Source of the DNA: Kineosporia rhizophila
GTDB lineage: Bacteria > Actinomycetota > Actinomycetes > Actinomycetales > Kineosporiaceae
Direction: 5' to 3'
DNA length: 64,000 bases
NCBI RefSeq assembly: GCF_021277265.1
Contig: NZ_JAJSOH010000028.1
Span: 40,627-104,626 of the forward strand
The position numbers were made by a program, and so were the translations under genes. Below, one piece after another: positions 41,346 through 51,057 of this stretch. Under the pieces are notes generated by a model. That model was not told the origin of the DNA and did no database searches. It saw nothing but the letters and a program-made list of their open reading frames with translations. Each line of letters begins with the position of its first letter. Position 1 is the first letter of the stretch.

Positions 41346-42146
41346 TCAGCGGGTCAGACGCAAGCGGCGCAACACGGGAACCGCCACCACAAGCACCGCC
41401 AGCTCGGCCAGCATCGGCGCTGCTGTACCCGGCGACGTCAGAGCGTGCGACGCGTGCTGCGCCGGAGCGAGGTGGACGATCGATCCGGCGGACCGGTGGG
41501 CATGACCCGTCTCAGCGAGAGCGAAGCCGGGCGCGACAGCCAGCAGATATCCGGTGTGCACGACCAGCATGAGCGCGGCCATCGCCACCGTCATGCCCAG
41601 GGCATGGCACGAACGCGCCCACAGCAGGTGCACCGCGCACAGCAGGCAGGCCACCGCCATGGCGGCGAAGACCCACCCGTGCACACCGAGCGCGCCGGTG
41701 GCGCCGGGAGTGAGTGTGGCCAGATGCGCCAGACCTCCCGCCGCACAGAGCCCCGCGATCAGGTTTGCCACCGGTTTGGAACAGGCACCCGGCGCACTCG
41801 GGTACGGGTGGCGTGCACGTTCTGACGCTGATGCCCCGGCGCTGGCTCCAGCACTAACACTGGCGTGCTTCGCCGCCGCCGTTCCTTCCACCGTGGACGC
41901 CGGTAACCCAGCACTCGCGCTCGCAGCTTCCTGACGGTTCGTACAGCCCATCGCCGAGGACACGGGCATGGTCAGCCAGCGTGCAGCCCGGTCGGCCCGG
42001 GAACGCGTCAGCCCGGCCGCCCCGACAGCCAGCCCGGTCAGCCCATTCAGGCCTGTCAGCCCCGTCCGGCCCGTCTTGGCGAGCGCGACCCCGCCGCCGG
42101 CGTCCCACGTGGGTGAGCCCGACGGCACAGCGGACATGTCCCCCAT
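41346..42146 (-). CDS. Multi-pass membrane protein, unknown
   Basis: 266 residues from ATG 42146, with GGGAGAGG six bases upstream; an upstream extension to 42194 lacks a ribosome site. The N-terminal 120 residues are low-complexity (TGLTGLNGLTGL, SAGASAGASASERA). Then come about four membrane helices: ANLIAGLCAAGGLAHLATL, GWVFAAMAVACLLCAVHLL, GMTVAMAALMLVVHTGYLLAV and MLAELAVLVVAVPVL. A His-containing loop lies between the last two (GHAHRSAGSIVHLAPAQHASHAL). It recalls small DUF5134-type actinobacterial proteins but I cannot assign it. It is upstream of the TNT gene on the same strand (117 bp). Confidence 0.65.
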   Translation of the reverse strand: MGDMSAVPSGSPTWDAGGGVALAKTGRTGLTGLNGLTGLAVGAAGLTRSRADRAARWLTMPVSSAMGCTNRQEAASASAGLPASTVEGTAAAKHASVSAGASAGASASERARHPYPSAPGACSKPVANLIAGLCAAGGLAHLATLTPGATGALGVHGWVFAAMAVACLLCAVHLLWARSCHALGMTVAMAALMLVVHTGYLLAVAPGFALAETGHAHRSAGSIVHLAPAQHASHALTSPGTAAPMLAELAVLVVAVPVLRRLRLTR

Positions 42147-42220
42147 CGGCCTCTCCCGCTCGTCCATCCATCCACTCTGACAGATTGGATCCACTTCAGG
42201 CTAGGACGGATCCCTTATGG

Positions 42221-43183
42221 TCACCGCCAGGCACGATCCGATCGCTGGGCCCAATACTCCTCCGGAGACTGCGCCAGCGCAGTGAGCCGGCCGACCTCGA
42301 GCGGATTCAGCTGCAGCGCGCCCGCCGCCAGATTGGCCGTCAACTGCTGCTTCGTCACGGCTCCGGACAGGACCCGCCAGGCCCACGGCTGCGCCAGAAC
42401 CGCAGCTATCGCCACCTGGTCGACGCTCACCCCGTGCGTACCGGCCAGCGCCCGGGCGGCCATCGCGGCCGGGGCGAGGTCGGTCTCGGCCGGGCTGAGC
42501 CGGCCGTTGGCCAGGGCCTCCTTCACGATCACGGTGACCCCGTTGCCCGCCGCCTCGGCCAGCGCCGGACCCGCCGAGGGTTCCAGCACGTTCCAGGTGG
42601 CCTGCACCGACGTGAACAGCGTCCGCCCGTCCACCTCCAGTTCCAGCGCCCGCCGGATCACCTCCCCCTGCCGGGGGCCGGAGGTGGAGAACCCCACCCG
42701 GCAGCCACTGGCACGCAGCGTTGACAGAGCCCGCAGCAGCGCCCGGTCTCCCAGGGCCGGGGAGTCGGGGGTCAGGGAGTGGATGTGATAGATCGACAGA
42801 CGATCACCCAGGAGTTCGCGGCTGAGCTGGTACTGCTCGGAGAACGCGGACAGGGAGTGGTCCTTGACCTCGTGGGTGTCGGCCTCCATCTCCCAGCCAC
42901 CCACATACCGGTAGCCCCATTTGGAGCCGACCACCACGTCCTCAATTTCTGGACATGACCGCAACCACCCGGCCAGGAACTCCTCGGCCCGCCCGTAGGA
43001 ACGGGCCACGTCGACGTAACGCACCCCGCCTGCGTACGCGGCCTCGAGCAGGTCGTGCGTCAGCGAGCGCAACTGCTCCACGTCGCGTCCGCCACCCAGA
43101 TCAGTGGCCCGGGAAGGAGTGATGTAGGCCGGACGGCCGGCTGCGGCCAGCCCGATCCCGATGCGGCTCGGCACACGCGTCAT
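42221..43183 (-). CDS. Aldo/keto reductase
   Basis: 320 residues from ATG 43183. The TIM-barrel AKR pattern is present: GVRYVDVARSYGRAEEFLAGWL (Asp and Tyr of the catalytic tetrad), VVVGSKWGYRYVGGW (Lys) and LSIYHIHSLTPDS (His). The late VIVKEALANGRL and VLSGAVTKQQLTANL build the NADP site. The substrate is unknown. It is divergent from the crotonase-fold gene over 84 bp. Confidence 0.87.
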   Translation of the reverse strand: MTRVPSRIGIGLAAAGRPAYITPSRATDLGGGRDVEQLRSLTHDLLEAAYAGGVRYVDVARSYGRAEEFLAGWLRSCPEIEDVVVGSKWGYRYVGGWEMEADTHEVKDHSLSAFSEQYQLSRELLGDRLSIYHIHSLTPDSPALGDRALLRALSTLRASGCRVGFSTSGPRQGEVIRRALELEVDGRTLFTSVQATWNVLEPSAGPALAEAAGNGVTVIVKEALANGRLSPAETDLAPAAMAARALAGTHGVSVDQVAIAAVLAQPWAWRVLSGAVTKQQLTANLAAGALQLNPLEVGRLTALAQSPEEYWAQRSDRAWR

Positions 43184-43267
43184 GGAGCCGATCCTCCCGC
43201 ACGTCCGGCGTCCGCCCGGCGTCCGTCCGCCGTTCTCCACAGTTGGTGCCGATAGGTTCCGGGGGTG

Positions 43268-44344
43268 ATGTCTGAAACGACGACGACGCCGCAGACCACC
43301 GAGCACGTCCGCGTGACCCGCCAGGGCAGCGCCGGGCGCATCACGCTCACCCGCCCCCAGGCGATCAACGCGCTCACCCACGAGATGATCCGCACGATCG
43401 CCGCCGCCCTGAGCGCCTGGGCCGCCGACGAGTCGATCGACTGCGTGATCATCGACGCCGAGGGCCCCCGCGGATTCTGCGCCGGCGGCGACATCAAGGC
43501 CGTGTCCATCTCGGCCCTGTCCGACGGCGGCGTCGGCGCCCGCGCCCTGTGGTGGGACGAGTACCGGATGAACGAGCAGCTGGCCCGGTACCCGAAACCG
43601 GTGATGACCCTCATGCACGGCGTCACGTTCGGCGGCGGGGTGGGCCTGGGCTGCCACAGCACACCCCGGGTGGTCACCCACGACACCCGGATGGCGATGC
43701 CCGAGACCCTCATCGGGCTGGTCCCGGACGTCGGTGGACTGTGGCTGCTCTCGCGCGACCCGGCCGGCGACCGAGGCGAGCTGGGCACCCACCTGGCCCT
43801 GACCGGACTGCCCGTAGGACCCGGCGACGCGATCCACCTGGGGCTGGCCGACGTCCAAACGCCCTTCGAGGTCTTCGCCGAACTCGCCGCCGCCACCTCC
43901 TGGAAGGCCGCCCAGGACATCCTGGACACCCAGGCCGACACGCCCGAGCCCGCCGCGCTGGCCGCCGACGCCGAATGGATCAACCGCTGCTACGGCGGTG
44001 ACGACGTGGCCGCCATCATCGAGCGCCTGCACAACGACCCGCACCCCCAGGCCCGGGCCGCGGCGCAGGTCCTGCTCACCCGCTCGCCCACCGCTCTGCA
44101 GATCACCCTGGCCGCGATCCGCCGCGCCGCCGGGCACCAGGACCTGCGCGAGACCCTGACGCAGGACTACCAGGTGATGTCGCACAGCCTGGACCGCGAC
44201 GACGTCCGCGAGGGCATCCGCGCCCAGGTGGTGGACAAGGACCGCAACCCCCGCTGGAACCCGGCCCAGGTGCAGGACGTGGACCCGGCCGTGGTGACGC
44301 ACGCCTTCACCCCGGCCCCCGGCGGGGACCTGACCTTCTCCTGA
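43268..44344 (+). CDS. 3-hydroxyisobutyryl-CoA hydrolase-like crotonase
   Basis: 358 residues from ATG 43268 (a GTG directly precedes it). LTRPQAINALTHEMI, DAEGPRGFCAGGDIKAV (oxyanion hole) and LMHGVTFGGGVGLGCHSTPRVVTHDTRMAMPETLIGLVPDVGG are typical of HIBYL-CoA hydrolase rather than plain enoyl-CoA hydratase: the AMPE..IG..PDVG acid/base segment and the long C-terminal helical part (SHSLDRDDVREGIRAQVVDKDRNPRWNPAQVQDV) are diagnostic. The enzyme releases 3-hydroxyisobutyrate in valine degradation. The 2-oxoacid dehydrogenase operon at 55.8 kb could serve an earlier step. Confidence 0.87.
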   Translation: MSETTTTPQTTEHVRVTRQGSAGRITLTRPQAINALTHEMIRTIAAALSAWAADESIDCVIIDAEGPRGFCAGGDIKAVSISALSDGGVGARALWWDEYRMNEQLARYPKPVMTLMHGVTFGGGVGLGCHSTPRVVTHDTRMAMPETLIGLVPDVGGLWLLSRDPAGDRGELGTHLALTGLPVGPGDAIHLGLADVQTPFEVFAELAAATSWKAAQDILDTQADTPEPAALAADAEWINRCYGGDDVAAIIERLHNDPHPQARAAAQVLLTRSPTALQITLAAIRRAAGHQDLRETLTQDYQVMSHSLDRDDVREGIRAQVVDKDRNPRWNPAQVQDVDPAVVTHAFTPAPGGDLTFS

Positions 44345-44388
44345 CGTCCGGGTGACAATGCGGGTTCAGTTTCCTTGAACAACCACTT

Positions 44389-45828
44389 GTGGAACGGACC
44401 CCCTTGAACCAGAAGATCGCAGTAAGCGTCGTCTTCACCTCGGCGATGTTCATCAACATCCTCGACGCCACCATCGTCAACGTCGCCCTGCCGGGCATGG
44501 CCCGGGACTTCGGCACCACCTCGACCGCCATCGACAGCGTCGCCATCTCCTACATGGTCAGCCTCGCCGTCTTCATCCCGGCCTCCGGCTGGCTCGGCGA
44601 CCGCTTCGGCGCCCGCCGCGTCCTGCTCACCGCCATCGCCCTGTTCACCATCGCCTCGGCGCTGTGCGGACTGGCCACGAACCTCAGCCAGCTGGTGGCC
44701 TTCCGGATCCTGCAGGGCGTGGGCGGCGGCATGCTCGCCCCGGTCGGCATGACCCTGCTGTTCCGCGCCTTCCCCCCGCACGAACGGGTCCGGGCCTCCT
44801 CGATCCTGACCATCCCCACCGCCCTGGCCCCCGCCCTGGGACCGGTCCTCGGCGGGCTGCTGGTCACCCACTACTCCTGGCACTGGGTGTTCTGGGTCAA
44901 CATCCCGATCGGCATCGCCGCCCTCGGGTTCGGCCTGCTCTTCCTCCAGGAGCCCCCGCGCGAGCAGGCCGGGCGCTTCGACCTGCCCGGCTTCCTGCTG
45001 TGCGGGGTGGGCCTGGCCACGTTCATGTTCGGCCTGTCCGAAGGCCCCAAACGCGGCTGGGCCTCCCCGGAGATCCTGGCCACCCTGATCGGCGGCCTGA
45101 CCGTCCTGAGCGCCGCGGTGATCACCGAGAGCCGCACCCGCGAGCCGATGGTCGCCGTCCGCCTGCTCGGCAACCGGCTGCTGCGCTCGGCCAGCCTGGT
45201 CAGCGTGGCCGCGTCGATGGCCTTCCTGGGCACGCTCTACGCGATCTCGCTGTACTTCCAGGACGGGCGGGGCATGGACCCCCTCCAGGCCGGCCTGTCC
45301 GTGTTCCCCGAGGCCGTCGGCGTGATGATCGGCGCCCAGATGGCCAGCCGCCTGGTCTTCCCCCGCCTCGGCCCCCGCCTCACCGTGAGCCTCGGCCTGA
45401 TCGGCGTCACCCTCAGCTGCGCCCTGCTGGCCACCCTCGGCACCGGCACCAGCCTCTGGCCGGCGCGCCTCTACATGGTCACGCTCGGCCTGTCGATGGC
45501 CCACGTGTTCGTCACCAGCCAGGCCGTCGCCTTCGCCACCATCTCCCCGGCCCAGACCGGCCAGGCCTCCACCCTCTTCAACACCCTGCGCCAGATCGGC
45601 GGCGCCGCCGGCGTCGCGTTCCTGACCACCAGCATGATCACCGTCGGAACCACCACGGCCACCGGAGCCCCGAACGTGGACGCCTACCGGGTCGCCTTCG
45701 CCGTGGCCGCCGGCTGCGCCCTGATCGCCCTGGCCATCGCCCAGACCATCAAGGACGCCGACGCCCGCGCGGCCACCCGGCAACCCGCGGCCACGCCCGC
45801 CTCGGCCGACACACGCGCACCCGCCTGA
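44389..45828 (+). CDS. DHA2-family MFS exporter 1
   Basis: 479 residues from GTG 44389, 14 predicted membrane helices. INILDATIVNVALPGMARDFG in helix 1, GWLGDRFGARRVLLTAIALFT (motif A) and LQGVGGGMLAPVGMTLLFRAFPPHER with PTALAPALGPVLGGLL (motif C) mark an EmrB/QacA-type proton-driven drug exporter. It is followed 48 bp later by a second DHA2 gene. An inverted GTTCA/TGAAC repeat lies just upstream (about 44364-44380). The substrate range is unknown. Confidence 0.9.
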   Translation: MERTPLNQKIAVSVVFTSAMFINILDATIVNVALPGMARDFGTTSTAIDSVAISYMVSLAVFIPASGWLGDRFGARRVLLTAIALFTIASALCGLATNLSQLVAFRILQGVGGGMLAPVGMTLLFRAFPPHERVRASSILTIPTALAPALGPVLGGLLVTHYSWHWVFWVNIPIGIAALGFGLLFLQEPPREQAGRFDLPGFLLCGVGLATFMFGLSEGPKRGWASPEILATLIGGLTVLSAAVITESRTREPMVAVRLLGNRLLRSASLVSVAASMAFLGTLYAISLYFQDGRGMDPLQAGLSVFPEAVGVMIGAQMASRLVFPRLGPRLTVSLGLIGVTLSCALLATLGTGTSLWPARLYMVTLGLSMAHVFVTSQAVAFATISPAQTGQASTLFNTLRQIGGAAGVAFLTTSMITVGTTTATGAPNVDAYRVAFAVAAGCALIALAIAQTIKDADARAATRQPAATPASADTRAPA

Positions 45829-45876
45829 GGGACACCGTGGCGTGCGGCGCACCGCAGAAGGGTCGATGCTGCCCGG

Positions 45877-47385
45877 ATGCGTAAGTGGACACCGCTGCTG
45901 GCGGTCTGCATGGGCACCTTCATGCTGCTCATCGACATCACCATCGTCAACGTCGCCCTGCCCGACATCACCAGCGACCTGCAGGCCGACTTCAGCCACG
46001 TCCAGTGGGTGATCGACAGCTACGCACTCAGCCTCGCCGCGCTGCTGCTCGGCGCCGGCGGACTGGCCGACGCGATCGGCCGGCGACGCGTCTACGTCGC
46101 CGGCCTGACCATCTTCGCCGCCGCCTCGGTGGCCTGCGGCCTGGCCCAGGACGTCGACACCCTGATCGCCGGCCGCGCCGTCCAGGGCATCGGCGGCGCC
46201 GCCATGTTCGCCACCACCGTCGCCCTGATCAACGTCTCCTACGAAGGCCGCGACCGCGCCACCGCCTTCGGCCTGTGGGGCGCGGTCAGCGGCGCCGGAG
46301 CCGGAGCCGGGCTGGTCATCGGCGGCATCCTGACCGACCTGCTCTCCTGGCGCTGGGCGTTCTGGGTCAACCTGCCGGTCTCGGTCCTCGCCGTGGTCCT
46401 GACCCTCATGGTCTTCACCGAGACCGCCCGCCGCCGGGTCCGGCTCGACGTACCCGGCATGCTCACCTTCACCGCCGCGGCCGCCCTGGTCACCTACGCC
46501 ATCATCGAGGCCGGCGAGCAGGGGTGGACCGCCCGCGTCCCCGTCCTCACCGCGCTCGGCGGCCTCCTGGCCCTGGCCCTGTTCGTGGTGCTGCAGCGCC
46601 GCAGCGAGAACCCCCTGATCGACCTGGGCCTGCTCGCCCGGCCCGTCTTCGCCGGAGCCGTCCTGGCCGCCGCCGTCCTCTCGTGCGCCGCGTTCGGCTC
46701 CAGCGTCCTGATCTCGATCTGGCTGCAGTCCGTCGTCGACCTCAGCCCCCTGACCGCCGGCCTGGCCCTGCTGCCCCTGTCCCTGGTGTCGTTCGCCGTC
46801 TCCGGCGGCCTCAGCAGCCGCCTGCACCACGTCCCGGTGGCCCGGCCGATCGGCGCCGGACTCTTCCTGATCGGCTGCGGCAGCCTGCTCATGCTGCTCG
46901 TACAGCCCGGCAGCTCCTGGACCGCCCTGCTGCCCGGCCTGCTGGTGGTGGGCCTGGGCGTCGGCCTCGCCGCCCCACCCCTGACTTCCGCAGCGCTGTC
47001 GGCCGTACCCCTGCAGCGCAGCGGCATGGCCTCCGGCGTGCTCAACACCTCCCGCCAGCTCGGCACCGCCTTCGGCGTGGCCATCCTCGGCTCGGTCTTC
47101 ACCTCCCTGGCCGCCGACACCCTGGCCGACAACGACGTGCCCGCCGCCTCCCAGGTCGCCTCGGCGGTGTCCGGGGGACAGACCCACACCGTCATCCAGG
47201 CCGTGCCGTCCGGACAGCAGGCCCAGGTCGAGCAGGCGATCCACGAAGCCTTCGCCAGCGGCCTGCACGGCGCCTTCCTGGTGGCCGGGCTGGTCGGGAT
47301 CGCCGGAGCCGCGATCGCCTTCGCCCTGCTGCGGAAGGGAACCAGCGTCGAGGAGCCCGACCCGATGGCCCGGGCCGAGGCCTGA
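45877..47385 (+). CDS. DHA2-family MFS exporter 2
   Basis: 502 residues from ATG 45877, 14 predicted helices. LLIDITIVNVALPDITSDL, GLADAIGRRRVYVAGLTIFA (motif A) and GAVSGAGAGAGLVIGGIL (motif C) define the family, while a periplasmic loop near 430-465 (SGGQTHTVIQAVPSGQQAQVEQ) is as in QacA/LfrA-type actinobacterial pumps. It is only moderately similar to exporter 1, so this is not a recent duplication. Both probably form one operon. It is convergent with the serine hydrolase gene, 9 bp apart. Confidence 0.9.
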   Translation: MRKWTPLLAVCMGTFMLLIDITIVNVALPDITSDLQADFSHVQWVIDSYALSLAALLLGAGGLADAIGRRRVYVAGLTIFAAASVACGLAQDVDTLIAGRAVQGIGGAAMFATTVALINVSYEGRDRATAFGLWGAVSGAGAGAGLVIGGILTDLLSWRWAFWVNLPVSVLAVVLTLMVFTETARRRVRLDVPGMLTFTAAAALVTYAIIEAGEQGWTARVPVLTALGGLLALALFVVLQRRSENPLIDLGLLARPVFAGAVLAAAVLSCAAFGSSVLISIWLQSVVDLSPLTAGLALLPLSLVSFAVSGGLSSRLHHVPVARPIGAGLFLIGCGSLLMLLVQPGSSWTALLPGLLVVGLGVGLAAPPLTSAALSAVPLQRSGMASGVLNTSRQLGTAFGVAILGSVFTSLAADTLADNDVPAASQVASAVSGGQTHTVIQAVPSGQQAQVEQAIHEAFASGLHGAFLVAGLVGIAGAAIAFALLRKGTSVEEPDPMARAEA

Positions 47386-47394
47386 TTCCGCGGC

Positions 47395-48363
47395 CTACTC
47401 CAGGACAGGAGGACGTTCGAGGACGGCGTCGACACCAGGCTGCTCGTCGTTGCACAGCACCACCAGATCAAGGCGGCTGTCGGGCAGGTGGGCCAGCAGC
47501 GACTGGTAGCCGGGATTGTCACCGGGAACGAACCACGCTGCATGCCCCCGGACCTGCCCGACGAAGGTGCCGTAACCGTAGGCGGCGGCCCCGTTCTGCT
47601 CAGACAGTGCGACCTGAGGCTTCCAGAGCAGAGCCTGGGCGTCTGCAGCGAGCAACCGGCCCCCGCGCAGTGCGCGGCTGTAGTTCAGCAGATCTGCAGC
47701 GGTCGTCCACAGATCGCCGGTACCGGGAATCTGCGTCCACCCCGGGTCCACGTCGATCCGCAGACCCGCACGGTGGCCTACGGCCGCATCGGCTGGCACC
47801 CCGTGGCCAGAGGTGGACGAGGTCATCCCGGCGGGGCCGAAGACGAGATCAGCGACCAAATCTCGGTAGGCGTGTCCGGTCACCGCCTCCAGAACCCGGG
47901 CGGCCAGGAAGAACCCCGGACCGCTGTACCGCCAGCTCCTTCCCGGTGGGGTGAGTAAACCCGTCTCGGCGATCAGGGCCTGCAAAGTTTCGGCCGCCGG
48001 AGGGCTTTCCGGCCGTCGACCTTCGGCGTACGGTGCGCGCAGGTCGGCCCAGTGCCCGGTACCCGAGGTATGGGTCAGCAGGTGGTGCAGGGTGACCTGG
48101 TCGAAGGCCGGTGGCAGCTCGGGCAGCCATGCTCTGATCGGCCGGCCCAACTGCAGACGGCCACGTTGCTGCAGGGCCAGGGCGACCACGGAAAGAACCT
48201 GCTTACTGACGGACGAGGCCTGGAACCGCAGATGGGGACCACAGGGGCTGCTGTCCGGGCCGTCGGCGAAGCCGCTGGACTCCTCGTGCACGATCCCGCC
48301 CGGGCCGGCCACGAGGAGCGTTCCCGACCATGGCGCGATCGAATCCGACCAGGTGCTCTCCAT
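47395..48363 (-). CDS. Serine hydrolase of the beta-lactamase/DD-peptidase fold
   Basis: 322 residues, no signal peptide. SVSK (Ser51-Lys54) is the S-x-x-K nucleophile motif, YSGPGF the Y-x-N/G second motif, and HAAWFVPGDNPGYQS replaces the K/H-T-G third box in the way seen in class C-like esterases. LHHLLTHTSG is a further family hallmark. It is likely a cytosolic esterase or peptidase; there is no basis for calling it an antibiotic resistance enzyme. Confidence 0.85.
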   Translation of the reverse strand: MESTWSDSIAPWSGTLLVAGPGGIVHEESSGFADGPDSSPCGPHLRFQASSVSKQVLSVVALALQQRGRLQLGRPIRAWLPELPPAFDQVTLHHLLTHTSGTGHWADLRAPYAEGRRPESPPAAETLQALIAETGLLTPPGRSWRYSGPGFFLAARVLEAVTGHAYRDLVADLVFGPAGMTSSTSGHGVPADAAVGHRAGLRIDVDPGWTQIPGTGDLWTTAADLLNYSRALRGGRLLAADAQALLWKPQVALSEQNGAAAYGYGTFVGQVRGHAAWFVPGDNPGYQSLLAHLPDSRLDLVVLCNDEQPGVDAVLERPPVLE

Positions 48364-48545
48364 ACCCCGCGACGTTAGCTCTCCGAACGATCCCGCTGGG
48401 CCTTGCCCGAGGCTTCCTTCAGGGCCCTTCCATGGGCGTCGTGGGGCGCTGCACCTCTACTGGTGTGACCTGCGCAGGCCTGTCGTGTCGCTCAGGTGGC
48501 CCGGCTCGTCCATTGCTGCTGCTTGTTCTTTCATTCGATGCGACG

Positions 48546-48555
48546 GCCTGTTATC
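48546..48555 (+). repeat. Fourth GCCTGTTATC motif
   Basis: Ten of the twelve bases of the motif at 26.8-28.8 kb recur here in the gap between the serine hydrolase and the chemoreceptor, 14 bases before the terminator stem. It has a G, not an A, on both sides. Confidence 0.55.
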
Positions 48556-48568
48556 GCTATCTTCCGAG

Positions 48569-48599
48569 ACGGTGGTCGCGGGACGCCCGCGACCACCGT
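48569..48599. terminator. Perfect 14-bp hairpin terminator
   Basis: acggtggtcgcggg (48569-48582) and cccgcgaccaccgt (48586-48599) are exact complements around acg. It lies 15 bases beyond the stop of the leftward chemoreceptor gene. Confidence 0.9.
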
Positions 48600-48613
48600 C
48601 GGCGAAAGTGCGC

Positions 48614-50746
48614 TCAGCGTGCGAAGCGGTCCACCAGACGGGTCAGCTCCTTGGCGTTCTCGTCAAGCGTGCGGGCCGCGTCGCGTGAACTGCCCACCGC
48701 CTGCAGCGTGCTGGCCACCGTGTCCTTGACCTCGTTGATGCCCACCGTGATCTGCGACCCGCCCGAGGTCACGATCTGCACGCTGCGGCTCATCTCCGCG
48801 GTCACCGCGCTCTGCTCCTCCACCGCGCCGGCGATGGCGTCCTGGTAGCCGCTGACCCGCTCGATCGCCTCACCGATGGCCGTGATCGCCGCCACCGCAT
48901 CGTCCGTGTCCGCCTTGATCGCGTTCACCCGTGAGGTGACGTCAACCGTGGCCTCGGCGGTCTGCCGGGCCAGCTCCTTGACCTCGTTGGCCACCACCGC
49001 GAAGCCCTTGCCCACCTCACCGGCCCGCGCCGCCTCGATCGTGGCGTTCAGTGCCAGCAGGTTCGTCTGCCCGGCGATCGCGTTGATCACCTCGATCACG
49101 TCGACGATCTGCGCGCTGGAGTTACCCAGCCGGTCGATCACCGTACGGGCCTGCTCGGTGCGCTGCACGGTCTCCTGGGCCACGGACGCCGCCTGGGTGG
49201 CGTTGCGGGCGATCTCACCGATCGCCGCGGACATCTCGGTCGCCCCGGCCTCCATCGTCAGCATGGTGCGGGACATCTCGTCGGCCTCGGACGACACGTG
49301 CCCGGTGCGCGCCGCCACCGCGTCCGCCGCCCCCGACACCTCGTCACCCACGCTCGAGACCTGACCGGCCGCCCGGGCCACACCGGTGGCGGTGGTGGCC
49401 ATGTCGGCCAGCAGCGAGCGGATCTCCCCCACCGCCGTGTTCAGCGCCGCACTCATCTGGCCGATCTCGTCCGTGCCCTCCGTGACCTGCACGTTCAGGT
49501 CACGATGGGCCACCTTGTCCAGGGCCCCGGTGAGCGTCGAGAGCCGGTTGGCCGTGCGCCGGGCCCAGTACCAGGCCAGACCGCCACCGACCACCGCCAG
49601 CAGCACCGCGGCGATGACGAAGATGGTCAGCATGCTCGTACGGCCGTCGCTCAGAGCCTGCGCGGCCGCGGCGTAGTCGGGGTTGTAGGTCTGCACGGCG
49701 ATGGCCCAGGTGTACGGGGCGTAGTACATGACCCGCATCGTGCTGTCGGCCGCCGGAACGTTGTCGGTACCCGGTAGGCGGAAATCACCCGACCACGACT
49801 CGCCCTCGCCCAGGTCGGCGGCGGCATCGACGATCTGCTGCACGTACGGCTTGCCGTCGGCGTCCACCGCCTCCAGCGGCTGGTCGCCCGCCGGGGCCGG
49901 CAGCCCCGAGGCGATGATCCGGCCACGGTCGGCGGCACCGTTGCTGTAGATCGAGATACCACCGTGCTGACCGATCTTGGTCGCGGCGATGCTCTCGGTG
50001 AGTTCCTTGATCGCGTCGGCCTGCGGGACCCCGAAGAAGACGGCGCCGACCACGTCGCCGTCGGCGTTCTTGAGCGGGTCGTAGGCCGTGACGTACCAGG
50101 TGCCCACCACCTGGGCCACACCCCGGTAGGGCTTGCCCGCCTTGATCGCGGCCACCACCGCGTTCGGGGCGCCGTCGGCACCGACCGAGGGGATGTAGGT
50201 GCCGATGGCCCGCTGACCGTCGGCGTTCGGGACGTTCGTGGCCACCCGCAGCAGGTCGCCGTCGGCGTTCATCCGCTGGAAGATCGTGACGGCGCCACCG
50301 ACCTTGGCGGCCATCGAGTCCACGGTCGGGGTGGCCCGCTTCACGTTGCGGTTCTGGCCCAGCCAGGTGCCGTCCACACTGACCCGGGGCAGGCTCACGC
50401 TCCGGGCCTTCTGCGTCACCTGGTTCACCGCGTTCCAGGTGACCGAGGGGCCGCCGAGCTGCAGACCGCCCTTCTCGGCGAGGTCGGCCAGCAGCACCGT
50501 GTTGGCCCGATTCACGCTCTCCTGCGTGGCCGCCCCGGCGTTCGACACCAGCTGGTAGACCTGGGACGCCAGGCTGTCGAGCTCGTTGTCCCGCTGCCCG
50601 GCGATCGTCTCGTCGGCCTTGTCGCTGAAGACACGGCTCTGCCAGGCCGCCACACCCCCCAGCACGACAGAGGTCAGAACGATGCTCCCGACGCCCAGGA
50701 GCAGCAGGGTGGTCCGCAAGGACACGGTCCGCGACAGTCTTCTCAC
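48614..50746 (-). CDS. Methyl-accepting chemotaxis protein with double Cache sensor
   Basis: 710 residues. Membrane helix 1 (LLLGVGSIVLTSVVLGGVA), then an external region of about 335 residues of the Cache3/Cache2 fusion type (TVDSMAAKVGGAVTIFQRM, GKPYRGVAQVVGTWYVTAYDPLKNADGDVVGAVFFGV). Helix 2 (MLTIFVIAAVLLAVVGGGLAW), HAMP, and the signalling coiled coil with the tip INAIAGQTNLLALNATIEAARAG follow. Cache sensors bind small organic acids or amines. The protein would feed a CheA/CheW array, so the organism should be motile. No che genes are in the window. Confidence 0.93.
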   Translation of the reverse strand: MRRLSRTVSLRTTLLLLGVGSIVLTSVVLGGVAAWQSRVFSDKADETIAGQRDNELDSLASQVYQLVSNAGAATQESVNRANTVLLADLAEKGGLQLGGPSVTWNAVNQVTQKARSVSLPRVSVDGTWLGQNRNVKRATPTVDSMAAKVGGAVTIFQRMNADGDLLRVATNVPNADGQRAIGTYIPSVGADGAPNAVVAAIKAGKPYRGVAQVVGTWYVTAYDPLKNADGDVVGAVFFGVPQADAIKELTESIAATKIGQHGGISIYSNGAADRGRIIASGLPAPAGDQPLEAVDADGKPYVQQIVDAAADLGEGESWSGDFRLPGTDNVPAADSTMRVMYYAPYTWAIAVQTYNPDYAAAAQALSDGRTSMLTIFVIAAVLLAVVGGGLAWYWARRTANRLSTLTGALDKVAHRDLNVQVTEGTDEIGQMSAALNTAVGEIRSLLADMATTATGVARAAGQVSSVGDEVSGAADAVAARTGHVSSEADEMSRTMLTMEAGATEMSAAIGEIARNATQAASVAQETVQRTEQARTVIDRLGNSSAQIVDVIEVINAIAGQTNLLALNATIEAARAGEVGKGFAVVANEVKELARQTAEATVDVTSRVNAIKADTDDAVAAITAIGEAIERVSGYQDAIAGAVEEQSAVTAEMSRSVQIVTSGGSQITVGINEVKDTVASTLQAVGSSRDAARTLDENAKELTRLVDRFAR

Positions 50747-51057
50747 GCCACTCCATCGACCGCACTCCCACGGGACTGAAACAAGAATCTGGGCGGATAA
50801 ACCCCCAAATGGCCCTAGCGCGGCTACGGGCAGCTACGTATGGACGTCCGAACGCCCGGTTTGGTGGACATTTGCGGCGTTCCCCGAACACGTGGGGTTG
50901 CCCGGCATCGGCCCGCAACCGGCCACGCCCGCCCCGGCCGGCCTCCCTGCCGCCCGACCGGTCACGGCCGTGTCGTCGTGCCCGCCCGGCGCCCGGCCCG
51001 GCAGGATCAGGTGCGTAGTCGCAGGAGTGTCCGAGTTCCGAGTAACAAGGGGTTGTC
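50747..51057. other. Divergent promoter gap
   Basis: About 310 bases between the divergent chemoreceptor and oxidoreductase starts, with no gene. It is less GC-rich near 50770-50870 (agaatctgggcggataaacc). No clear palindrome was found. Confidence 0.4.

Noticed and set aside
42221..44302. Single 693-codon protein including the aldo/keto reductase
   Set aside because: Only the last 320 codons match the reductase; the rest is antisense to the crotonase gene.
44167..47268. 1033-codon open frame antisense to both DHA2 exporters and the 3' end of the hydrolase
   Set aside because: Translation is Gly/Asp/Gln/His-rich low complexity without domains. It is the mirror of strongly coding genes with high third-position GC, a common artefact in such genomes.
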